Positions 1-11,376 are shown, counted from the first letter of the stretch. The stretch is 64,000 nucleotides of DNA from CAWBVG01 sp963792175 (GCA_963792175.1 CAWBVG010000008.1:1-64000), one strand, 5' to 3'. Numbers and translations are program-made. The notes: a model not told the origin generated them from the letters alone.

Positions 1-72
1 TACTTGGCTAGGACGAGGGGGAAAAGTTGTTGTACAATTCGCCACTTTTCAGAGGCGTGACGGACTCAACCT

Positions 73-1217
73 ATGATCAACGTTGCCGCGATTCGTATGC
101 AGCAGTTCGGGGTGCAGTTCTACCAAGCTTCCCTGACGGCCAGTGACATAGACAAGCTCGTCCGGTTCGAGGTCCTCAGCTACGGCGAAGGCGGACAGCC
201 GGGCGTGCGCGGCGGCCGCCAGAAACCCGGCTTGCCGGCGCCGTCGAAGGTGAACTGGGACTTCCTCGAGCGACGCATCGCGTCGAGCGACAAGGCCTAC
301 CAGCGCCAGATCATCCGCAAGAAGATCGACGAGCTGGTGCAGTACTACGAGCAGTGCCGTCAGGCGCGCGACCTGCCGTCGATTCCGGGCGCGGTCATCA
401 TCTCGTGCGACGAGAAGCTGTCGTTCCAGGCGGCGGGCGGCGACGACCGCGTCGGCATCCTCAAAGTGCCCGAGCGCGAAGGCATCCTGCGCGCGATCGA
501 CGGCCAGCACCGGCTGCTGGCGCTGCACGCCGACATCGAGCGCTTCAGGGACGAGGACTTCAGCGTCCCGGCGATCATCTTCGATCGGCTTCCCGAAGAT
601 CACGTCGTGCAGATGTTCGTCACGATCAACGCGAAGCACACGCGCCTCAATGCGTCGCACCTCGTCAGCCTGTCGGGCCGCCAGCTGTATCGCGACGAAG
701 CGCTGGCGACGGCGCACGACGTCGTCCGCGCGCTGAACGACCGCGAGGACTCGCCGCTCTACGACGAAATCAAGCTGCTCGGCGTCGGACGCGGCCGCGT
801 CGCGCAGGCGCCGCTCGCGCAGGAACTGAAGAAGCTGTTCGCGCCCGACGGCGTCTTCAGCCGCCGATCGTCGGACATGCACGAAGAGGCGAAGAAGTTC
901 TTCGTCAACTACTTCAAGCAGATCGCGCTCGTCTTCGGCGGCGCCTGGAACGGCCGCAAGTACAGCATTCGCAGCGCCGTCGGCGCTCGCGCGCGTTCAT
1001 CCGCGTCGCGCCCGATGTGGTCCGCCGGCTCGATCAGGAGCACGCCGATCGCGGCGACTTCCGCGCGATCGGCCGCGTCATCGCGCCCTGGGGCCGCCGC
1101 ATCGGCGACCTGCGGTTCGAGACCGAAGGCGCCTGGAAGCGCAGCGGCACGACAGTCGATTCGCTCGCGAAGGAGCTGCGGCTGGCGCTGATGTACCCGG
1201 AAGGCGCCGCTGTATAA
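73..1217 (+). CDS. DGQHR-domain protein (DndB-like), frameshifted
   Basis: The protein carries the DGQHR signature at residues 143-147, inside a block reading AIDGQHRLLAL. DGQHR proteins include DndB, the regulator of DNA phosphorothioation, and many uncharacterised relatives; the role here is unknown. The frame from the ATG at 73 is convincing to about nt 960 (ending near NGRKYSIR). The natural C-terminus then continues in the next frame, through RAFIRVAPDVVRRL to the stop at 1217, so one indel near 965-985 is likely. No dnd, restriction or phage genes are adjacent, so a phosphorothioation role is not supported. The gene is followed by an A/T-rich inverted repeat and then rmlB. The family call is fairly firm; the function is not. 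Confidence 0.7.
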
Positions 1218-1309
1218 AGTTAGAAGTCAAAAGTGAAAAGGTAAAACCAGGAAGACGTTCACTTTGCATTTCTGGTTTTCACTTTTAACTTTTCACTTTT
1301 AACTTTCTC
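1216..1309. repeat. AAAAGT/ACTTTT inverted repeat (heptamer family A)
   Basis: The spacer contains A-rich units (AAAAGT, AAAAGG) on the left and their complements (TTTTCACTTTTAAC, TTTTCACTTTTAAC) on the right, around a short centre. It can fold into a long AT-rich hairpin and is starkly different from the GC-rich neighbours. Similar elements occur near 30243, 50486 and 63690. Its function is unknown; it could act as a bidirectional terminator. Confidence 0.7.
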
Positions 1310-2365
1310 ATGGCGACGCTGCTCATTACGGGGGGAGCCGGGTTCATCGGCTCCAACCTCGTTCGCTACGCGCTTGCCCACACCTCGGATCGCCTCGTCG
1401 TCGTCGACAAGCTGACGTATGCGGGCAGCCTGTTGAACCTCGAGGCGCCGCTGAAGGATCCTCGAGTCACGTTCCTGCGAGGCCGACATCGCGGATCGCC
1501 GCGCGATGAGCCGCGCCTTCGCCGAGCATCACCCGGACGCGGTGCTCAACCTTGCGGCGGAGACGCACGTCGATCGGTCGATTGACGGTCCGCGTCTCTT
1601 CATCGACACGAACATCGTCGGCACCTTCATCCTGCTCGAAGTCGCGCGCGCCTTCATCACGCGAAGCGCCGGCGGAGGCGCGGGATGCGTTTCGCTTCCT
1701 GCACGTGTCGACCGACGAGGTGTACGGCACGCTCGGTCGCGAACGGCGCCTTCAGCGAAGAAACCGCGTACGCGCCGAATTCGCCGTATGCGGCGAGCAA
1801 GGCCGGCGCCGATCATCTGGTGCGCGCGTATGCGCACACCTACGGCCTGCCGGTCCTGATCACGAACTGCTCGAACAACTACGGGCCGTTCCAGTTTCCC
1901 GAGAAGCTGATCCCGCTGATGGTGCTCAACGCGATCGACGGCCGGCCGCTGCCGATCTACGGCGACGGCGGCAACGTGCGGGACTGGCTGCACGTGGAGG
2001 ATCACTGCGCGGGCCTGCTGCTGGTGCTGGCGAAGGGACGCGCGGGCGAAAAGTACAATGTCGGCGGCGGCAACGAGCGGACCAACCTCGAAATCGTCGA
2101 TCGGATCTGCGACACGGTCGACGCGCTGCGTCCGGGGCCGACCAGCCGGCGCGCGCTGAAGACGTTCGTTCCCGATCGTCCGGGTCACGATCGCCGGTAC
2201 GCGATCGACGCCGCCAAGATCCGCCGCGAGCTCGGCTGGGCGCCGCAGCACACCTTCGAGACCGGCCTGCGCGACACGGTGCAGTGGTACCTCGATCATC
2301 GCGACTGGTGCGAGCAGGTGCAGGCGGGGCGATACGATCGGCAGCGGCTGGGGCTCGGCGGCTGA
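1310..2365 (+). CDS. rmlB: dTDP-glucose 4,6-dehydratase, frameshifted
   Basis: This is an extended short-chain dehydrogenase that converts dTDP-glucose to dTDP-4-keto-6-deoxyglucose in the cytoplasm. The N-terminus has the NAD-binding GGAGFIGS loop (residues 8-15). Further on are NLAAETHVDRSIDGP, HVSTDEVYGTLG with the catalytic T-D-E, SPYAASKAGADH with the catalytic Y (codon at 1787) and K, and NCSNNYGPFQFPEKL. The ending DTVQWYLDHRDWCEQV is typical of the family. The pieces lie in different frames, with shifts near 1485, 1675 and 1738. At the first one an extra G splits FLR from ADIADRRAM. The total length of about 350 aa matches RmlB. It is first of an rmlB-rmlA-rmlC set; no rmlD is visible. 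Confidence 0.9.
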
Positions 2366-2375
2366 TGCAGATGAC

Positions 2376-2441
2376 GGCTTCTCACGAAGGCTCGAAGCAA
2401 CACGAAGGGTCAAGATGTCTTCGTGTCCTTCGTGATGAGCC
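2376..2441. repeat. Hairpin repeat with CTTCGTG units
   Basis: The left arm GGCTTCTCACGAAGG (2376-2390) pairs with CCTTCGTGATGAGCC (2427-2441) at 13 of 15 positions. Between them lie further CACGAAGG and TTCGTGTC units. It sits in the rmlB-rmlA spacer. A related element follows the second M14 gene (15618-15712), and a CACAAGGA version lies between argC and argB. Confidence 0.65.
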
Positions 2442-2477
2442 GTGTCTGTCGATGCACGTTTGTGCGGATCTCGACCG

Positions 2478-3353
2478 ATGCTGAAGGGGATCATCCTCGC
2501 CGGCGGCTCGGGGTCGCGGCTGCATCCGTTGACGCGCGCGGTCAGCAAGCAGCTCGTCCCGATCTACAACAAGCCGATGGTGTATTACCCGCTGGCGAAC
2601 CTGATGCTGTCGGGCATCCGGCACGTGCTCGTCATCACCACGCCTCACGAGCAGGATGGATTCCGGCGCCTGCTCGGCGACGGCTCCGAGATCGGGTTGC
2701 AGATCGAGTACGCCTCGCAGCCGAGCCCGGATGGACTCGCGCAGGCGTTCATCATCGGCCGCGAATTCGTCGGGCCCGACCGCGTCGCGCTCGCGCTCGG
2801 CGACAACATCTTCTACGGCGCGCATTTTTCCGACTACCTGCGCCGCGCGGCGGAGCGGGACACCGGGGCCACGGTGTTCGGATACCAGGTACGCGATCCC
2901 GAGCGCTACGGCGTCGTGGAATTCGACGCGTCGGGACGCGCGGTCAGCCTCGAGGAAAAACCGGAACGCCCCAAATCATCGTTCGCCGTCACCGGGTTGT
3001 ATTTCTACGACAATCAGGTGGTGGACATCGCGGCCGGGTTGACGCCGTCGGCGCGCGGCGAGCTCGAGATCACCGACGTCAATCGGACCTATCTCGACCG
3101 CGGACAGCTGCACGTCGAGAAGCTGGCGCGCGGCATCGCGTGGCTCGACACCGGCACCCACGAATCGCTGATGCAGGCCTCCAGCTACATCCAGGCCATC
3201 GAGGAGCGTCAGGGCTTGATGGTCGCCTGTCTGGAGGAGATCGCCTACCGCATGGGCTACATCACGGCGAGCGATCTCGCGCGGCTGGCGCGCGCGATGG
3301 AGTCCAGCGCCTACGGCCAGTACCTGTTCCGCGTCCTCGAACACGAGAGCTGA
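2478..3353 (+). CDS. rmlA: Glucose-1-phosphate thymidylyltransferase
   Basis: This nucleotidyltransferase makes dTDP-glucose from glucose-1-phosphate and dTTP, the first step of dTDP-rhamnose synthesis. The N-terminus reads MLKGIILAGGSGSRLHPLT, the sugar-nucleotide loop, followed by SKQLVPIYNKPMVYYPL. Later come ALGDNIFYG, with the metal-binding Asp, and the FAVTGLYFYDN and GELEITDVNR blocks of RmlA. The reading frame is intact. The frame opens earlier at 2442, but the ATG at 2478 gives 291 aa, the usual length, and places the conserved MKGIILAGG start correctly. It lies between rmlB and rmlC. Confidence 0.95.
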   Translation: MLKGIILAGGSGSRLHPLTRAVSKQLVPIYNKPMVYYPLANLMLSGIRHVLVITTPHEQDGFRRLLGDGSEIGLQIEYASQPSPDGLAQAFIIGREFVGPDRVALALGDNIFYGAHFSDYLRRAAERDTGATVFGYQVRDPERYGVVEFDASGRAVSLEEKPERPKSSFAVTGLYFYDNQVVDIAAGLTPSARGELEITDVNRTYLDRGQLHVEKLARGIAWLDTGTHESLMQASSYIQAIEERQGLMVACLEEIAYRMGYITASDLARLARAMESSAYGQYLFRVLEHES

Positions 3354-3354
3354 C

Positions 3355-3904
3355 GTGCGGGTCGAGCCCTCCAGCCTGCCGGGTGTGCTCGTCGATCGAG
3401 CCCGACGTCCACGAAGACGGCCGCGGATTCTTTCTCGAGACCTACCACGCTGATAGATATCGCGAGCACGGCATCGCCGGCCCCTTCGTGCAGGACAATC
3501 ATTCGCGATCGATCGGCGGCACGCTGCGCGGCCTGCATCTGCAGGTGCGGCGGCCGCAGGGAAAGCTGATCCGGGTGATCGAAGGCGAGATTTTCGACGT
3601 CGCCGTCGACGTCCGCCGCGGCTCCCCGACGTTCGGCCGATGGGTTGGCGTCAACTTGTCCGCCGCGAACTTCAGGCAGTGCTTCGTCCCGCCGGATTCG
3701 CGCACGGATTCTGCGTCGTCACGCCGGTCGCACAGGTCGAATACAAGTGCACGGATGTCTACGATCCGGGCGAGCGAGATCGGCATCGCCTGGAACGACC
3801 CGACCATCGGCATCACCTGGCCGGTCGCGGCGCCCACGCTCTCCCCGCGGGACAATCGCCTGCCGCTCCTCGACGCCATCCGGTCCCAGCTACCAGATCT
3901 GTAA
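3355..3904 (+). CDS. rmlC: dTDP-4-dehydrorhamnose 3,5-epimerase, frameshifted
   Basis: This cupin epimerase inverts C3 and C5 of dTDP-4-keto-6-deoxyglucose. The reassembled protein starts at the GTG at 3355, with VRVEPSSLPGVLV. It continues through IEPDVHEDGRGFFLETYH, FVQDNHSRSIGGTLRGLHLQ (the catalytic His region), GEIFDVAVDVRRGSPTFGRW, AGFAHGFCVV, EYKCTDVYDPG and EIGIAWNDPTIGITWP. The segments switch frame near 3394 (one extra G splitting GTC ATC), near 3700 (a lost G before GGATTC) and near 3769 (an extra G before AGC GAG). The result of about 182 aa is normal for RmlC. The GTG lies 1 nt after the rmlA stop, so translational coupling is likely. Confidence 0.9.
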
Positions 3905-4068
3905 GTCAGGCGACGAAGTCGTCGGTCCGTCAGGGTCGCGTTTCGCGAGAACAGGCCCATTTCCCAGGAAAGCACCGGGCATCCGCCTTGCGATAACAGG
4001 GGCAGGTCGCTGGTCTGATTACGGCAGGGCGCCGTGAATGCTGGGGGAGCCAGACCAGTGGAGCAGAG
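3905..4068 (+). other. Structured intergenic leader; possible non-coding RNA
   Basis: This 164-nt gap between rmlC and the terminator has dense pairing potential. TCGCG/CGCGA closes a 3-nt loop at 3936-3948. CTGGTCTG pairs with CAGACCAG (4051-4058), enclosing a nested ACGGC/GCCGT stem at 4021-4035. It does not match riboswitch, SRP, tmRNA or RNase P consensus patterns that I can recall. It may simply be the trailer of the rml transcript, or a small RNA that ends at the adjacent terminator. Confidence 0.3.
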
Positions 4069-4101
4069 GGGCATCGCAATCACGCGATGCCCTTTTGTTT
4101 T
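4069..4101 (+). terminator. Rho-independent terminator after rmlC
   Basis: A perfect 9-bp stem, GGGCATCGC (4069-4077) and GCGATGCCC (4084-4092), encloses the 6-nt loop AATCAC. It is followed at once by TTTTGTTTT. This is a textbook intrinsic terminator for plus-strand transcription, ending the rml operon or a small RNA just upstream. The next gene starts 24 nt further on. Confidence 0.9.
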
Positions 4102-4124
4102 GTACAGCGTAAGATCCGCGGCAC

Positions 4125-7100
4125 ATGACGAGCCGCAGACTCCTTCTGGCCCTCGCAGTCGCCCTCGGCTGCGCTCCTCTCGCGTTCCGCGGCCGTGTCC
4201 AGGCCGATGTCCGTAGCGCTCAATCTCTTACAGCGATCGTCGGCGCGCACGGCCTGACCCGCGACACCAACGGCGACGGCCTGGCCGACGCCGTGGCGGC
4301 CCGCGTCATCGTGCCGGCATCGCCCACGCTGGGTGACGCGGAGGCGGCCACGAACCTCGCGGCGCGTCTCGGCTACGACACGACCGGGCTGACGCTGCCG
4401 CTCGTCGTCCGCGACAGCGACGTGGCGCAGCCTGCCTCGATCGGCGTCCCGATCCTCGTGGGCCGCACGAATCGCTTCATTCAATCGCTCGTCGATGCGA
4501 AGACGCTCGACGTCGCGGCGCTCAAGCCAGGACAAGGCTTGATCGCCGCTGTTGCCTCGCCACTCGGCGGCGGCGACGGACTCGCGGTGGTCGGAGGGGA
4601 CGACGACGGGACGGTGAATGCCGCCGTGGAGCTGGCCGCCCGGCTGCCGCGGGTGTGGGGCATGAACGGCATCACGCTCCCGGCCGTCGAGGAACAGGCG
4701 CTGCGTCACGTCCGCGCGCACGGCGTGCAGGCCCGCGATGCCGCGGTGACGTCGATCCTGGTCGACAGCGACAAGCGCGGCGTCGCGCGCATCGCCCTGC
4801 GCATCACGGTGCCCGATGCGGACGGTCCGCGTGCCGCAAAGGTGTTCGAAGAGCTCGAGCTCGCGCATCGGCGCGGCCAGGAGCCGCGCACGCTGAATTT
4901 CACGAATGTCGCCGCGACGGCGATCGACATCGTGGCGGGCGCGAAGGCGATCGCGCACGCCACCGTCTCGCGCACCGGTCTCAATCAGCGCACGCTCACA
5001 CCGCCGATCGATCCCGACGAGCTCGCGGCCGATTCGCCGGGCGACCGCGGCCGGCCCGCCGACGCCGCGGCCGGCGGCGCTCCGGCGCGAACCTTCGATC
5101 TCGACGAATGCGCTGTCGATCGACGGCTGGTACGGCGACGCCTACACCGATCTGATTCCGGACCGCCTCGACACCACGATTGTGCTCGGCGGCGCGGCGG
5201 ATTCGCTGTCCGCCGCGCATATCGCCGCCCGGCTCGGGCTGGAGACGACCGGCATCACGCTGCCGCTGACGCGGATCGCGGACAAGGTGCGGACGCCCGA
5301 GCGCGAGTCGAGCCCCATCCTCGTCGGCCGCTCCAACGCGCTGATCGAACGCCTCGTGAAGATCGGCAAGGCGCGTCTCGACGATCTGCAGCCCGGCGAG
5401 GGCGCGGTGCAGGTCGTCCCGAAGGCGTTCGGCAACGCCACGGCGACGCTCGTGGCCGGGGTCGATGCCGCCGGCACCGACGCCGCCGCGATGTATCTCG
5501 CCCGCCGGGTGCCGTACGTGTGGGACAACGCGCGCGGCTCGACCTCGCTTGGCGACGTCGCGCTGCAGCTGAATCGTTTTCTGCAGGCGCGCACCGCCGC
5601 AGGGCAGGCGAGCCAGGTCGACACCGAGCTCGACGCGCTGGCCGCCGACGTCAAGGACAAGACGCTGGAGTCGATGGACGTCAAGCTGTTCGTCGAGCAG
5701 GCCGACCCGGCGCTCGACGCCTACGTCGCCGCGAAGCTGCAGCGCGCGGGCATCAAGGTGCCGGTGAAGGCGTCAAGCGTCGGCATCACCGATCCGGTCA
5801 CCGTGTTCGACGACACGATGCAGGTGCCGTGGGAGGTCGACGAGTTCTGGCAACGGTTCAAGAGCGACGTTCTGCCGAAGGTCAAGGCCGGATCCAAGGT
5901 CGATCTCGAGGCGCGCCTGAGCGAGTCGCCCGAAATCCGCCGCGGGCTCGTGGAGCAGGCGCGGACGCAGCTGCAGGCCGCGGGCGCGACCGACCCGAAG
6001 GTTCGGGTGCTCTCGGCCTACAAGCAGGGTTATCTCTGGATGACCGAGCAGGTGATTCCCGAGCTGAAGGGGAAGAACGCGCGCGCCGTGAAGGTCAAGG
6101 TCGCCGAGTACCATCCCGACCTCTCGAAGAAATACAAGTTCTACATGGTGCCGAGCCGCTGGGTCCACGAGCTGTATCCGGTGGACGAGATGTTCCAGCG
6201 CGATCTCGGGATCGCGAAGGACGCGTTCACCGTCGAGCTGGTCGACAACCCGAAGGACATCTACACCGTCGAAGCGACCGACGCGGCGGGCAAGGTCGTC
6301 CTCCACACCGCCGTTCACGCCGAAGACGGTCGAGCGCGAGTATCTCGACAAGTTCCCCGGCTGGTCGCGCGTGATCGTCACGACCGGATGGCTGTCGGCG
6401 TCGGTCGACGGCACGTCGGTCGTCGATCGACGGATCGCGACCGATCCCGAGCGGTTCTGGGATCACTACCAGTCGGACGTGCTGCCGCGCATCTACGACA
6501 ACGTGATGAAGGTGACGGACAACCGTCCGCTGCCCGACAAGCAGCCGTTCCATCGCGACCTCGACATCGAGGTCTGGATGAGCGAGCCCGATTTCCGGAT
6601 CGGCGTGGACGAGGAGCTGGTGTCGTCGCTCGAAGCGCTGCACGAGGACCTCTATTTCGTGACGCTCGATTTCTTCGACGCGCTCGGCCGCACGACCACC
6701 AAGCGCCGGCTGGCGGCGCCCGGAAAGATCTTTCCGATCATTCATCCCGATCGCCCGGGCAAGCCGGGCGAGGTCAAGGTGCACTACGCGGGCAACGCGT
6801 CGACGAAGCCGAAGATCGAGATCTCCTACAAGGAGAAGGGCGTCGAGCGGCCGACGCGTGTGTCGCGCGACCTCGTGAAGATCGAGACGTCGCCGGCCAC
6901 CGTCGCTCGAGTCGTGGCGCGGGCGGACCGTGTGAGCGAGCTGTCGCTCGACGTGGAAGCCCGGGACGACCGCGAAGCCGCGCGGGCGGTTGACGCGCTC
7001 GACGCGCTGCCGCGCCTCCACGCCGCCGGCCTGTACCGCGACGCGCTGTCGTTCGATCACGTGGACCGTGTGGCGGTGCACGTGAGCGTGAAGGACGTCC

Positions 7101-8458
7101 ACGCGCGCCGCGTCATCAAGTCGACCGGGGTATTTCCGCCATCGCCCGTCCGACGCCTTCGCCGGCTCCGGGCGTCGCGCAGGCCGACAGGCCTGCCCCG
7201 GGCAAACCGCTCGTCACGTGGGATCACATCATCAGCCCCGACGAAAGCGAAGCCATCGTCGGTCAGCTTGCGGCGTTCCCCGAGGTCAAGGCGTACAAGG
7301 CCGGCCGATCGTATCGCGGCCGCGACATCTCGGTCCTCGAGATCACCAACGCCGACGCCGAGCGAGCTGGTCTCGCTGGCGAAGCTGTCCGCGTACAAGC
7401 CGACGATCTTCATCACCGGCCGCCAGCACGCGAACGAGGTCTCGTCGACGAGCCACATCCTGCGGCTCGGCGAGCTGCTCGTCACCGACAAGAGCTACAA
7501 GGAGATCCTGAAGAAGGTGAACGTCGTGCTCCACCCGGTGGAGAACCCGGACGGCGCGCAGATGGCGTACGACCTGCAGAAGCTGACGCCGACGCACATG
7601 CTGCATGCCGGGCGCTACAGCGCGCTCGGTCAGGACGTCGCCTCGCTGGTCGGCCTGCCGGATCCGCTGCTGCCGGAATCGCTCGTGCGCACGCGCGTGT
7701 GGCGCGACTGGCTGCCCGACATCTACCTGAACCCGCACGGCTATCCGTCGCACGAGTGGGTGCAGCCGTTCGCCGGCTACGTGCCGCCCGGGTTCCGGAC
7801 CTATCTGTCGACGCGCGGCTGGTACACGACCATCGGCACGCTGCGCGATCCGCGCTATCCCGATCACTCGCAGGCGACCGAGGCGGTGCGCGAGGCCATC
7901 GTCCGGGAGATCAACGCCAACGCGGACGTTCGCGCGATGGACCTTCGGCACCAGGCGCGGTATCGAAAGTGGGCCTACGGGTTCGGGCCGTACGTCTTCA
8001 ACCAGGAGATCTACAAGGACACCGCGATCTACTACAGCGATCCGGAAACCGGCGAGCCGAGCGGCAGCCGGCGGTTCGGCGCGGGCCGCGGCGGCAATCC
8101 GGCGGGTGAAGGCGGCGCGGGCCCCGGCGGCGGCGCCGGCCGCTTCTCGATGAACGCGTGGCCGCAGGTGACGTTCTTCAGCGGCGGCACCGAAGCGCCG
8201 GACGAAACCGCGCAAGGCGAATGGCTGAACCTCGTCGCCAAGGCCGGCTTCTCGTATCTGATGGCGAGCGTCAAGTACCTGCGCGACGGCCACTACACGG
8301 TGCAGCGGATCGAAGAAGACGCGACGCGCGACGCGGTGTCGCTGACAACGATTCGAATTCGCCCGGTCATGCCGGGCACCGAACGGCTCGGCGCGCCGAA
8401 GCTCGGTCGTGTCGATCCGAGCGAAGGCGGGCCGGCGGCGGCCACAACAAGCAAGTAG
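4125..8458 (+). CDS. Giant secreted M14-type zinc carboxypeptidase, copy 1 (frameshifted)
   Basis: A very large protein of about 1440 aa. It starts with a signal peptide (MTSRRLLLALAVALGCAPLAF). Two repeats of an unrecognised domain follow, one with the calcium-loop-like DTNGDGLADAV and the other with GWYGDAYTDLIPDRLD. Each repeat has ARLG.(D/E)TTG(L/I)TLPL and GVPILVGRTN / SSPILVGRSN blocks. A middle region recurs in copy 2 (RIATDPERFWDH). The C-terminus is peptidase M14-like: RQHANEVSST supplies the HxxE zinc ligands (His codon 7427, Glu codon 7436), and LNPHGYPSHEW carries the downstream His. Frame changes occur near 5103, 6328, 7128 and 7360; three of these are single extra Gs. It is paralogous to 11377-15616 across a TonB receptor, suggesting a secreted peptide-processing and uptake locus. 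The substrate is unknown. Confidence 0.75.
8395..8428. repeat. Imperfect palindrome shared with nagA insert
   Basis: GCCGAAGCTCGG, 9 nt, then TCCGAGCGAAGGC. The same two arms with a different 9-nt centre occur at 52435-52468 inside nagA. Here the element encodes part of the C-terminal tail of the M14 protein (LGRVDPSEG). This is a REP-like unit read as protein. Confidence 0.6.
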
Positions 8459-8474
8459 CACGCAGGAGGCTTTG

Positions 8475-11371
8475 ATGCGCACGTGGTTCGTGGGTTTGCT
8501 GGCGATTGTGATCGGAATTCTCCTGGCGCCGTCTGCGTTCGCGCAGAACGCGCAGATTACCGGCTCGGTCAAGGACTCGAGCGGCGCGATCATTCCGGGC
8601 GCCACCGTGACGGCGCGCAACGTCGACACCGGGCTGACGCGTACGGCGGTGACCGAGGGAGCCGGCGAATACCGGCTGCCGTCGCTGCCGCCGGGCCGGT
8701 ATTCGGTCGCGGCCGAGCTGAGCGGCTTCAGCACCGAGACCCGGCCGGACATCATCCTCATCATCGACCAGACGGCGATCCTCAACTTCACGCTCAAGCC
8801 GGCGACGATTGCCGAAACCGTCACCGTCACCGGCGACTCGCCGATCGTCGACGTCACGCGATCGGACGTGTCGACGTCGGTGTCGACGCAGCAGATTCAG
8901 GATCTGCCGGTGGCGTCGCGCCGCTGGATCGATCTCGCGATGCTGACGCCCGGCACGTCGCAGGACAACATCCGCGGGCAGTTCTATCGCGGCAACGTCA
9001 ACGTCGGCGCCGGCGGCCGCGAGTACTCGAACGGCTTCGTCGTCGACGGCGTGAACAACACCTGGGCCGAGATGGGCGAGCCGCGGCAGAACTTCGCGAT
9101 GGACGCGATCCAGGAGTTCAAGGTCTCGACGTCGACCTACAAGGCGGAGTACGGCCTCGCGACCGGCGGCCTGGTCGCGGTCGTGACCAAGTCGGGAACG
9201 AACCAGTTCCACGGTTCGGGCCTGCTGTTCCTCCGCGACGCGTCGATCACCGCGAAGGAATTCTTCCAGACGACCAAGCCGGACTACCGGCGCTATCAGT
9301 ACGGCGGCACGATCGGCGGCCCGATCGTGAAGGACAAGACGCACTTCTTCTTCGCCTATGAGGGGACGCAGGAGAAACAGTTCCTCACGGTCAACGCCAA
9401 GGGCCTGTGGCCGCAGTACGAGGGCACGTTCCTGAGCGACCAGACGCGCTGGACCTACAACGCGAAGCTCGATCACCAGACTGGCGCCGGGACAGAGCCT
9501 GTTCTTCCGCTACGGCGCCGAAGACGAGTACCGGCCGATCATCACGGCCGGCGGCACGACCGCCGCGACCGCCAGCTTCGACTTCGCGGTGCCGCGCAAG
9601 TCGGCGGTGCTCGGCCACACCTGGGTGATCAGCTCGCGCGCGCTGAACGACGCCCGCTTCCAGTACGCGTACGCGAAGTACGAGGTGTCGCCGCCGTACA
9701 GCCACGGCGACTGGGAGCCGGCCGATTTCACCGCGCGGCTGCCGCTGTGCACGCCGGTCTTCACCTATCCGTCGATCACCGTCGGCGGCTGCGGCAACGC
9801 GCAGATGGGCCCCGAGTCGCGCTGGCAGGTGAAGGACGACTTCTCATACCTGATGCACGCGTGGGGCGGCACGCATCAGTGGAAGACGGGCGTCGACTTC
9901 AGCAGCATCCCGTTCGAAGGCGACAACACGAATTCGCCGCTCGGCAGCTGGACGTTCCCGAAGGACGCGCCCTACAACGTCAACGATCCGACCACCTATC
10001 CGACGCAGTACACGAACTCGCTGCCGACCTACGCCAACATTCCGACCAAGACCTTCGCCGGCTACATCCAGGACGACTGGCAGGCGGCGAGCGGTCTGAC
10101 GTTCAACCTCGGCCTGCGCTACGACCTGCAGAAGGGCTCGTTCAACGAGGACCTGCCCGGACCTGCTCGCGAGCATTCAGGACAAGCTCGGACGCGACGG
10201 CTCGTTTCCGCTCGACGTCTCGGTCGTGAAGCAGCCGAAGACGGGCCGCGGCGACTACAACAACTTCGGGCCGCGCGTCGGCCTGGCGTGGGATCCGCAG
10301 AACAACGGCGTGATGAACATCCACGCCGCCTACGGGATGTTCTACGACAACATGCGGACGCTGCAGAACTTCAGCGAGCTGACGTGGCCGCAGGCGAAGC
10401 AGATCATCATCAACACGGCCGACGTTCCCCGATCCGCTGCGGCGGCAAGTCGCGCGACTCGTTCATCACCACCGCGCCGCCGAACATCACCGTCGCAGTC
10501 GAACGACACGGTGAACGCGTACGCGCACCAGTTCAACGCCGGCGTGAGCCGGACCGTGGCGCGCGACATCGCGGTGACGGCCGACGTCAGCATCATGAAC
10601 CGCTACTCCGATCGCGACACCGTCGATCCGAACCTGCCCGATCAGGTGACGAAGGCGAAGCTGTATCCGCAGTTCGCGCGCGTCAACTTCTGGCAGTCGA
10701 CGGCGAACAACACCTATCGCGCGCTGCTGCTGAAGGTCGACAAGCGGATGTCGAACCGCTATCAGTTCCTCGTCGTCGTACACGCTCAGCAAGGCGATGG
10801 ACACGCAGGCGACCAATCAGCTCGGCGATCGCTACGGCTTCTTCTCAGATCGAGCGCTACGGCGCCGCCGATCGCCGCCACCGGCTCGTCACCAGCGGCA
10901 TCGTGCAGCTGCCGGCCGACGTGCAGTTGTCGGCGATCGCCGACTTCCGGTCGAGCCTGCCGGTTCGCTCCGAGCAGCGCGCTCGACCTCAACGGCGACG
11001 GCTACACCGATCGATCTGCCGGCCGGGCGTCATGCCGGGCACGCGGCTGCCGCGACCTGAATCTCGACGCCGTCAACACGTTCCGCCGCGGACGCGCGGC
11101 CTGACGGCGGTCACGACGGTCGACTGCCCGGGCTTCGCCAACGTCGACCTGCGGCTGTCGAAGACCTTCCGCATCGGCGCCTACCGGGCGGAGTTCATCG
11201 CGCAGCTGTTCAACATCTTCAACCGCGCGAACTTCAACGCGCCGAACAACAACATCGACCGCGGGCAACGACACGGCCGGGCGGCCGCTGTTCGGCCAGA
11301 GCACGACGCTGCTGCCGAACATCAACGCGCCCTCGCGCCAGGCGGAGTTCGCCGTGCGGATCCAGTTCTGA
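8475..11371 (+). CDS. TonB-dependent receptor with carboxypeptidase-regulatory N-domain (frameshifted)
   Basis: An outer-membrane active transporter. The start ATG at 8475 follows AGGAGG (8464-8469) at 5-nt spacing. A signal peptide ends at AFAQ. Next is a CarboxypepD_reg-like domain (ITGSVKDSSGAIIPGATV, EYRLPSLPPGRYSVAAEL), then a plug domain (VDGVNNTW, GGLVAVVTKSGTNQFHGS), then a long beta-barrel ending in NIFNRANFNAPNNN and AEFAVRIQF. This is the large acidobacterial TonB-receptor layout. The reading frame changes repeatedly, near 9493, 10158, 10430, 10495, 10775, 10845, 10965, 11025 and 11265. Several of these are a single extra G. It lies between two paralogous secreted M14 peptidases, so peptide or glycopeptide uptake is a reasonable inference. 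Confidence 0.85.
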
Positions 11372-11376
11372 CGTGC

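Noticed and set aside
3931..3990. Resemblance of CAGGAAAGCACCGGGC to the RNase P GAGGAAAGUCCGGGC box
   Set aside because: The surrounding helices and the total length (under 200 nt) do not fit RNase P RNA.
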